Source: Gammaproteobacteria bacterium
GTDB lineage: Bacteria; Pseudomonadota; Gammaproteobacteria; Nitrosococcales; Methylophagaceae
Length of the DNA: 52,994 nucleotides
Assembly (NCBI GenBank): GCA_014859375.1
Contig: JACUUH010000011.1
Coordinates: 1 to 52,994, forward strand
Direction of reading: 5' to 3'
In this document: positions 47,288-52,994 of the stretch, piece by piece
How the letters are laid out: every line of letters starts with the position of its first letter
Position numbering within the stretch: position 1 is the first letter of the stretch
Program-made: the position numbers and the translations under genes
Notes under the pieces: generated by a model
What the model was told of the DNA's origin: nothing
The model's input: the letters and a program-made list of their open reading frames with translations, nothing else
Databases searched by the model: none

Positions 47288-47887
47288 TTATAGTGATGCA
47301 CGCCCTGCAAATGCACGAGATAGTGTACCACTGTCTAGATATTCAAGCTCTCCACCAAGGGGAATGCCATGTGCAAGCCGAGTCACCGGGATATTTCTGG
47401 CTTGTGCAAGTTGGCCTATGTAGTGGGCAGTTGCTTCACCTTCAACGGTTGGGTTAGTCGCTAATATCACTTCTTCAATGATATTTTGATCAAATAAAGC
47501 AATCAACTGAGGCATGCCCAAGGCATCAGGTCCAATGCCATCAAGGGGTGACAAATGACCTGATAATACAAAAAAGTGGCCGTTATAGTGTGTGGCCTGT
47601 TCAATTGCAAGAACATCGCTAGGCATTTCAACAATGCAAAGTTGTTGCCGTTGACGTTGCGGATCGGCACAGCGGCTACAGAGTTCAGTTTCACTTAATA
47701 TCCGGCATTGCTTGCAATGATGGATATGACCTAATGCATCCGTTAACGCTAGAGCCAGTTGCTCTGCACCATCGCGATTGCGTTCGAGCAAATGAAATGT
47801 CATACGTTGAGCAGATTTAGGCCCTACACCCGGCAAACAGCGCAGTGCTTCCATTAAATGATCAATTTTAGGTCCTAATCCTGCCAT
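47288..47887 (-). CDS. recR: Recombination mediator RecR
   Basis: A 199-residue protein (E. coli 201). The helix-hairpin-helix [12 protein letters not shown], the zinc finger [16 protein letters not shown], and the Toprim domain ([15 protein letters not shown]) are present. RecR works with RecF/RecO to load RecA on gapped DNA. It is third in the dnaX-ybaB-recR operon, 25 bases after ybaB. Confidence 0.97.
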   Translation of the reverse strand: MAGLGPKIDHLMEALRCLPGVGPKSAQRMTFHLLERNRDGAEQLALALTDALGHIHHCKQCRILSETELCSRCADPQRQRQQLCIVEMPSDVLAIEQATHYNGHFFVLSGHLSPLDGIGPDALGMPQLIALFDQNIIEEVILATNPTVEGEATAHYIGQLAQARNIPVTRLAHGIPLGGELEYLDSGTLSRAFAGRASL

Positions 47888-47912
47888 AACACTATCGCAC
47901 TATATTTAAACA

Positions 47913-48221
47913 TTAAAAAGGAAGCTTCATGCCTGCAGGCATCATTCCAGCCATACGCTGTTGTGATGTTTGTTCAACTTGGCGAACAGCATCATTAATG
48001 GCTGCTGCAATTAAGTCTTCAAGCATTTCTTTATCATCTTCAAATAAAGCATCTTCAATTTCGACACGTTTAACATCATGTTTGCCTGTCATAGTGATTT
48101 TAACCATGCCAGCACCAGACTGACCGACTACTTCCATCGTTGCGAGCTCTTTCTGGGCTTTTTCGATATTAGCCTGCATTTGTTGAGCCTGTTTCATTAG
48201 GTTGCCCATTCCGCCTTTCAT
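47913..48221 (-). CDS. ybaB: Nucleoid-associated protein YbaB/EbfC
   Basis: A 102-residue protein (E. coli 109). [21 protein letters not shown] and [19 protein letters not shown] are the family motifs. YbaB binds DNA as a tweezer-like dimer. It is 15 bases after dnaX and 25 before recR, the standard operon. Confidence 0.96.
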   Translation of the reverse strand: MKGGMGNLMKQAQQMQANIEKAQKELATMEVVGQSGAGMVKITMTGKHDVKRVEIEDALFEDDKEMLEDLIAAAINDAVRQVEQTSQQRMAGMMPAGMKLPF

Positions 48222-48236
48222 CTGTGACCTCGTAAT

Positions 48237-49949
48237 TTAATCTAATGGTTTTATTGTACTTTCAATAACATGTGCGTTAAATGCCTGTTTAATGGCATCA
48301 ACAGCCGGATCTGAATGTATTGAATTTACAGCGTGTTGTTGACTACTTTTAGCATGCTCGGCGCGTGCTGTTGCTAATGTTGTCGTAGTAGTAGCTTGCT
48401 CTGTTGATTGTTGAAGCGTTACTTTAATCGTTTGATTCAGATGTTTCGACAATACATTTTCTAATCGTTCTCGTGCTTTATCTGTTGCAAGATGAGCCAG
48501 TTCTGGCGTCACATGCAAGGTAACATGATTATCTTCAAATTTGACAAAAGCACTGTTGTCGGCAAGTTGACGAGAAAATGCGGTTAACTTTAACTGACTT
48601 ATGGTGTGCAACCAATTATCGGCAGTCAATTGCGATGAACGTTCCGAAGCCGTTCTACTGGTGTCGATTTCATGTGTACTATCTGAAGTGGGTGTTTCGA
48701 CTACTATTTGCTTTGATTCCGTTAAATACTGAGGGCTAGCAGGCTCAGCAGCATTAACAGCATCTATGTTAATGGGCGCTTTGGGTTGAATATTAGTTTT
48801 CTTTTGAGCTTCAGGTCTTACTGGTGATGATGTGACAGAGGACGTTGTTATTGATGTCTCACCGATTTTGGGTTGAAAGCTCAACATACGCAACAGCGTC
48901 ATTTCAAATCCACTTTTAGGATCAGCGGCAAAGGCTAAGTCACGCTTGCCATTGAGTGCAATCTGATAAAACAGTTGTATCAATTCAGGCGAGCTACGTT
49001 GGCCAAATTCAGCTAATTTGTCGTAGTTGAGTTCTTCAGCAAACGCTACATTAGGCACCAGTTGGATGGTGTTGATGCGCTGTAACAAGCTTAGAAGATC
49101 ATTGAGGGCTTTATTAAAATCACGTCCTTGAATGGATAACTCATTAGCCTGTTCAAGCAGTGTTTTACCATCTTGTTCAAGTAAAGCCTCAATCAAAGTA
49201 TAAAGCTGATCCTGATTAATACTGCCTAACATCTGATCGATCTGTGCCGCAGTGACATTACCTGCACCAAATGAGATAGCTTGATCTAATAAACTAAGCG
49301 CATCTCGCATACTACCATCAGCAGCACGAGCAATATTGATAAGGGCATTTTGTTCAAATGAGATAGCTTCGTTTTGCAAAATGAAGGCTAAATGTTGTGA
49401 AATTTGCTGAAGATCAAGACGACGTAAATTAAATTGCAAACACCGGGATAAAATAGTGACGGGTAATTTTTGAGGATCAGTGGTTGCGAACAAGAATTTG
49501 ACGTGTGGAGGCGGCTCTTCAAGCGTTTTAAGCAAGGCATTAAAACTACTAGTCGATAACATGTGAACTTCGTCAATTAAGTAGACTTTATAGCGACCGC
49601 GACTTGGTGCATATTGCACATTATCTAAAAGCTCACGGGTATCATCCACTTTTGTGCGCGAAGCAGCATCAACTTCAATCAGATCAACAAAACGACCTGA
49701 ATCAACTTCGATACAGCTTTGACATTCACCACAAGGGGTCGAGCTAACACCTTGTTCACAGTTCAAAGATTTAGCAAAGATGCGTGCAAGTGTTGTTTTA
49801 CCCACACCACGCGTACCTGAAAATAAGAACGCATGATGAAGACGGTTTTGATCTAAACCGTTGATAAGTGCACGTAGGACATGTTGTTGTCCAACAACGT
49901 CAGAAAAAGCTTTAGGTCGCCATTTTCGGGCCAGAGCCAAATAACTCAT
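48237..49949 (-). CDS. dnaX: DNA polymerase III subunits gamma/tau
   Basis: A 570-residue AAA+ clamp-loader protein (E. coli tau 643). It has Walker A GTRGVGKT (about 45-52), zinc-ligand cysteines in CGECQSC, DEVH at Walker B, and SRC sensor 1 (LSRCL). Residues ~365-450 are a low-complexity linker, and the C-terminal part would bind the polymerase alpha subunit. By eye I find no A-AAA-AAG slippery heptamer, so a gamma form made by E. coli-type frameshifting is not evident. The start is ATG 49949, 34 bases or so downstream of the 4.5S RNA. Confidence 0.97.
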   Translation of the reverse strand: MSYLALARKWRPKAFSDVVGQQHVLRALINGLDQNRLHHAFLFSGTRGVGKTTLARIFAKSLNCEQGVSSTPCGECQSCIEVDSGRFVDLIEVDAASRTKVDDTRELLDNVQYAPSRGRYKVYLIDEVHMLSTSSFNALLKTLEEPPPHVKFLFATTDPQKLPVTILSRCLQFNLRRLDLQQISQHLAFILQNEAISFEQNALINIARAADGSMRDALSLLDQAISFGAGNVTAAQIDQMLGSINQDQLYTLIEALLEQDGKTLLEQANELSIQGRDFNKALNDLLSLLQRINTIQLVPNVAFAEELNYDKLAEFGQRSSPELIQLFYQIALNGKRDLAFAADPKSGFEMTLLRMLSFQPKIGETSITTSSVTSSPVRPEAQKKTNIQPKAPINIDAVNAAEPASPQYLTESKQIVVETPTSDSTHEIDTSRTASERSSQLTADNWLHTISQLKLTAFSRQLADNSAFVKFEDNHVTLHVTPELAHLATDKARERLENVLSKHLNQTIKVTLQQSTEQATTTTTLATARAEHAKSSQQHAVNSIHSDPAVDAIKQAFNAHVIESTIKPLD

Positions 49950-49982
49950 GTGATTGCGTGATACCTATCAAATGATGTTGGG

Positions 49983-50097
49983 CGATGACCCACACCAGCC
50001 AAATCTCGGCGCACGAGTCCGAAGGTTCCGCTGCTCCCTTCCGGGCCTGACGGGCTGACCAACATATCGTCGCGAGGAGACCAGTGCAGGTCACCAT
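49983..50097 (-). ncRNA. ffs: Signal recognition particle 4.5S RNA
   Basis: The minus strand contains GTCAGGCCCGGAAGGGAGCA, the SRP Ffh-binding hairpin (E. coli has GGTCAGGTCCGGAAGGAAGCA). The outer helix pairs GGTGACC near 50095 with GGTCATC near 49984, with one G-U. The RNA is ~114 nucleotides. Ends are approximate. A TAGAAT -10-like element lies at 50108-50113. Position beside dnaX is common in gammaproteobacteria. Confidence 0.92.
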
Positions 50098-50272
50098 AGA
50101 ACCGGTAATTCTAAGCGATTTCATGATTTATTGCCATTATTAATGACAGTATCTACCTAATCAACTCGAAGATGCTTGCTACTTTTACCATTGGTGGTGA
50201 GCATGGTGGCGATGAAAGTTCAATAGACCCTAAGATCTAAAGGATAAAAAGTTTTTTTTGATGCAACGGTAT

Positions 50273-50308
50273 ATTATTATCCCGAAGAATAATTTCGGAA
50301 TAATTTTT
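50273..50308 (+). promoter_or_regulatory. Hairpin plus T-run directly before the histidine kinase ATG
   Basis: CCGAA (50282-50286) pairs with TTCGG (50294-50298), and ATTATT (50273-50278) with AATAAT (50299-50304), with a three-base bulge. Five T bases (50304-50308) then abut the ATG at 50309. It resembles a small attenuator, or simply reduces ribosome access. Confidence 0.35.
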
Positions 50309-52561
50309 ATGAATGAAAATTCAAACACCATTAGTCGGGAAGTAATGTCTCTTTCCATTCGAATTGGAATACTGTTTTTACTGTCAGAGTGGCTTGTCAT
50401 GCTGGTATTAATTTTGATGCCTGGGGTGAATTCATTAAATGTATTTACGGTTGCTGCAATTGATGGTGTTGCGCTGACATTATTGGTCACTCCTTTGCTT
50501 TATGTATTCATTGTTAGGCCTTATGTTCGTGTTATACATGACAAAGAGAGTGAGCTAAAAGACGCGGTGGATCGGGCTGAACAAGCTAATATTGCAAAAT
50601 CTGAATTTTTGGCAAATATGTCTCATGAAATACGCACACCGATGAACGGTGTAATGGGCATGACGGGTCTGTTGCTTGATACTGATTTAAATGAAGAACA
50701 AACAGAATTTGCCGAAACGGTCTATAAAAGTGCAGATAGCCTCCTTGTGATCATCAATGATATTTTGGATTTTTCAAAAATAGAAGCAGGGAAACTTGAA
50801 CTTGAAATTACTAATTTCAATCTCGTAGAAACAATTGAAGAAGTATCAGAACTGCTCTCATTTCGAGCACACGAAAAACAACTGGAATTCATCAGCATAA
50901 TTGAACCAGATGTTGCTCATCATCTACAGGGTGATTCTGGAAGGTTAAGACAAATACTTATTAACCTGGTTGGTAATGCTATCAAGTTCACAGAAAAAGG
51001 TGATGTAGTTATACATGTGAAAAAAATTGCTATGACCGAGGAGCTGGTTAGGCTTCATATAGAAGTACGTGACACTGGCATTGGTATTTCACCGAGTCAA
51101 GCCGAAAAGTTATTTAGTGCCTTTACGCAAGCAGATTCATCAACTACCCGTAAGTATGGCGGTACAGGCTTAGGACTTTCAATTTCAAAAAAACTGGTAG
51201 AGTTGATGGGCGGTACTATTAGTGTTGATAGTCAGGAGGGCAAAGGATCGACCTTCTGGTTTGATATTGATTTTTCACTTTCAAATGCAACTTCATCTTC
51301 AGATTCTGATGTTGCACTCGATGGACATACCATTTTGATCGTTGACGATAACGCAACTAATGTTCGATATCTTGAAGTTTTGATGAAGCATTGGGGATGT
51401 AAACCTCTTATAGCCTATGATGGATCATCTGCCTATTCCTTACTTTCATCTGAATTACAAAAGGGTCATAAAATTGATGCAGCTATTGTTGATATGCAGA
51501 TGCCAGAAATGGACGGTTTGCAACTAGGCGAAACAATCAAAGCCGATCCGCTGATGTCAGATATCCCGATGATTATGTTATCTTCCGTCAACTTATCGCA
51601 TGACTCAGCAGTAAAAACGATTTTTTCAGATTATTTGACCAAGCCAATTAAATCCAAGCAACTCCATCGTTGTCTAGCGGCTGTGCTAAAACCTTCTGAT
51701 GAAAACATTGCCATGCCAAGTGCCAGTCAGTCTGCCATGCATACAGTGCTTACGCCACAGAATATCCTGGGTCGTATTTTGGTGGTTGAAGATAATATGA
51801 CCAATCAGAAACTTATTCTAAGTCTTCTCAGTAAATTGGGGCATAGCGCTCAAGCAGTTGCAAATGGTGTTGAAGCTATACAAATACTTCAATCAGTTCC
51901 CTTCGATCTTGTATTAATGGATTGTCAAATGCCTGAAATGGATGGATTTGAGGCGACGCGAAGAATTCGAGCTCAAAATTCCCCCGTTCTTAATCCAAAT
52001 ATTCCAATTATCGCTTTAACAGCATCTGTTTTGCGACAAGATCAAGAGCAAGCCTTTGAAGCTGGCATGGATGATTTTCTAGCCAAACCAATTGACAGGA
52101 ATAAACTTGCACAAACATTGACACAATGGCTTGAAAAATCCACCGCTACTTCTGAGGAAACGATGCCTTCTGAGTCAGTAGGATCTGTAGATGATGCATC
52201 CTCTTTTTCTTTGGATGGGTTTGAACTTTCCAATCTTTTGAAGATGTTTGAAAATGACATGGCACTATTAGGCGACCTGCTTTACGCGCTTCAAGAAAAC
52301 TTGCTTCAGCTTCGAACCGAATTAGAACCTGCGATTAACTCGCATGAGTTAACGACGGTGCAAGCACTCATACACCAGATAAAAGGGGCTAGCGGTAATT
52401 TAGGCGCGATGCGCCTTCATATGCTTGCTGTTCAATTTGAGCATGAGGTTAAAGAGGGACAACTCAGACCAGAGAGCTGTGATGCCATGTTATCGGAGAT
52501 AGATAAAACTATAAGTGTTATTAATAATGCTTTTGATTTTAGCGATCGCATTACTACATAA
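50309..52561 (+). CDS. BarA-like hybrid sensor histidine kinase
   Basis: A 750-residue protein. It has two membrane helices near the N-terminus (about 14-37 and 47-70) with no extended periplasmic sensor between. A short linker leads to HisKA with H106 ([15 protein letters not shown]) and a HATPase_c ([20 protein letters not shown]). Two receiver domains follow, with phospho-acceptors D395 ([12 protein letters not shown]) and D538 ([12 protein letters not shown]), then a C-terminal HPt with H689 ([12 protein letters not shown]). It would run an internal phosphorelay with an outside regulator. I choose ATG 50309 over the TTG/ATG at 50258/50261. No response regulator gene is nearby. Confidence 0.9.
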   Translation: MNENSNTISREVMSLSIRIGILFLLSEWLVMLVLILMPGVNSLNVFTVAAIDGVALTLLVTPLLYVFIVRPYVRVIHDKESELKDAVDRAEQANIAKSEFLANMSHEIRTPMNGVMGMTGLLLDTDLNEEQTEFAETVYKSADSLLVIINDILDFSKIEAGKLELEITNFNLVETIEEVSELLSFRAHEKQLEFISIIEPDVAHHLQGDSGRLRQILINLVGNAIKFTEKGDVVIHVKKIAMTEELVRLHIEVRDTGIGISPSQAEKLFSAFTQADSSTTRKYGGTGLGLSISKKLVELMGGTISVDSQEGKGSTFWFDIDFSLSNATSSSDSDVALDGHTILIVDDNATNVRYLEVLMKHWGCKPLIAYDGSSAYSLLSSELQKGHKIDAAIVDMQMPEMDGLQLGETIKADPLMSDIPMIMLSSVNLSHDSAVKTIFSDYLTKPIKSKQLHRCLAAVLKPSDENIAMPSASQSAMHTVLTPQNILGRILVVEDNMTNQKLILSLLSKLGHSAQAVANGVEAIQILQSVPFDLVLMDCQMPEMDGFEATRRIRAQNSPVLNPNIPIIALTASVLRQDQEQAFEAGMDDFLAKPIDRNKLAQTLTQWLEKSTATSEETMPSESVGSVDDASSFSLDGFELSNLLKMFENDMALLGDLLYALQENLLQLRTELEPAINSHELTTVQALIHQIKGASGNLGAMRLHMLAVQFEHEVKEGQLRPESCDAMLSEIDKTISVINNAFDFSDRITT

Positions 52562-52654
52562 CCTAATGGATCCTGGATAAGAAACAGCGCTCAGCAGTCT
52601 GATTACATTAGGGAAATATAGTCTTGCGCTATCGCTTATCCAAGATTCAGGTTA
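52559..52654. repeat. Imperfect inverted repeat overlapping the kinase stop codon
   Basis: The arms are 52559-52590 and 52626-52654. Exact cores are TAACCT with AGGTTA, TGGATAAG (52574-52581) with CTTATCCA (52635-52642), and AGCGC with GCGCT. The loop is 35 bases. It lacks a T-run. Could be a REP/MITE-like element or mRNA end structure. Confidence 0.55.
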
Positions 52655-52667
52655 CATAAGTCAGTTT

Positions 52668-52685
52668 GTCGGGTTAAACCCCGAC
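52668..52685. repeat. Small GC-rich hairpin
   Basis: GTCGGG (52668-52673) and CCCGAC (52680-52685) pair around TTAAAC, in the 237-base gap between the kinase and tRNA-Ser. No T-run, so its role is not clear. The rest of the gap shows no gene. Confidence 0.4.
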
Positions 52686-52798
52686 TCACAATGTATAGCA
52701 CGATTCTAAGGTACGACTGTCTAGTTTTCAGCCAAGTGCTCTATCCAGAATTCACGCTATTTATTTTTTGTGATCTAACATATTGTTTTGTGTATATA

Positions 52799-52888
52799 TG
52801 GCGGAGAGCGAGGGATTCGAACCCTCGATAGGGATTAACCTATACACACTTTCCAGGCGTGCGCCTTCGGCCGCTCGGCCAGCTCTCC
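52799..52888 (-). tRNA. tRNA-Ser (anticodon GGA)
   Basis: A 90-base class II tRNA. The acceptor stem GGAGAGC pairs with GCTCTCC, discriminator G, and CCA is encoded (52799-52801). The anticodon loop CTGGAAA gives anticodon GGA. A long variable arm and T-arm GGGTTCGAATCCC are visible. It reads UCC and UCU serine codons. Confidence 0.97.
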
Positions 52889-52940
52889 TAATTTGGGTTG
52901 TGAAGGTTACATTAGTTGGACGATTCTGACAAACTAGTTG

Positions 52941-52994
52941 CTTCAACGGCTTCAACGGCTTCAACGGCTTCAACGGCTTCAACGGCTTCAACGG
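52941..52994. repeat. 9-base tandem repeat at the right edge
   Basis: Six exact copies of CTTCAACGG fill 52941-52994 and run off the window, about 50 bases upstream of tRNA-Ser. Total copy number is unknown. Confidence 0.97.

Noticed and set aside
52761-52991. Minus-strand frame with PLK repeats
   Set aside because: It runs through the whole tRNA-Ser gene and its repeat part is only the 9-base tandem repeat; no credible start signal.
52941-52994. Possible CRISPR array
   Set aside because: Nine-base units without spacers are a simple tandem repeat, not CRISPR.

Overview
The window looks like chromosomal DNA from a low-GC (AT-rich) gammaproteobacterium. Gene blocks typical of that class are present: aat-bpt-infA, dnaX-ybaB-recR next to the 4.5S RNA gene, xseB-ispA-dxs, yffB near dapE, and ldtD beside a YcbK-like gene. 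A Thiotrichales or Methylophaga-like host is a guess that the sequence alone cannot prove. Nearly everything is core metabolism. I saw no integrase, transposase, CRISPR array or defence island.

Layout, left to right. 1-4369 (+): the end of a MazG-like pyrophosphohydrolase, purU, an HDOD gene overlapping sthA, and a YdfG-like dehydrogenase. 4384-12180 (-): a long co-oriented run of dapC, dapD, yffB, an outer-membrane protein, dapE, a small His/Cys-rich exported protein, a beta-barrel protein, znuA-like, znuB-like and a DUF4870-like protein. It joins lysine/peptidoglycan precursor synthesis to a probable zinc-uptake system. 12291-13644 (+): an EamA transporter and a VOC-fold protein. 13645-14286: a 640-base gene-free stretch made of two diverged 360-base-period direct repeats, each with a perfect DnaA box. 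14287-17536 (-): ttcA, moeA and a mobA-mobB fusion. 17589-18233 (+): an exported retropepsin-like protease, followed by a strong bidirectional terminator.

18304-22529 (-): folE2, queD, dxs, ispA and xseB. 22656-23588 (+): ribF. 23600-29578 (-): a small HExxH protein, tcdA, tgpA, DUF58, moxR and tatD. 29618-30067 (+): a membrane protein whose end overlaps ggt. 30021-32744 (-): ggt and trhO. 32924-33349 (+): a helical protein of unknown function. 33351-38267 (-): a YcbK-like gene, ldtD, and a BtuCDF-type ABC transporter. 38333-39614 (+): an HGPRT-like and an MTIP-like gene, together a purine and methylthio-nucleoside salvage pair. 39598-40260 (-): csiV-like. 40394-42948 (+): paraslipin, nfeD-like and roxA. 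42957-43472 (-): a YbeL-like zinc-ribbon gene. 43542-44030 (+): dsbB.

44358-49949 (-): infA, bpt, aat, an EAL-like/HDOD regulator, recR, ybaB and dnaX, then the SRP 4.5S RNA at about 49983-50097. 50309-52561 (+): a BarA-like hybrid histidine kinase. The window closes with a tRNA-Ser(GGA) gene (-) and a 9-base tandem repeat that runs off the right edge.

The observations most worth following are the duplicated DnaA-box region at 13671-14286, which could be a replication origin or a DnaA-titration site, and the apparent coupling of dapE (known as a zinc enzyme) to a zinc-uptake cluster that has no ATPase gene and carries an uncharacterised His/Cys-rich small protein.
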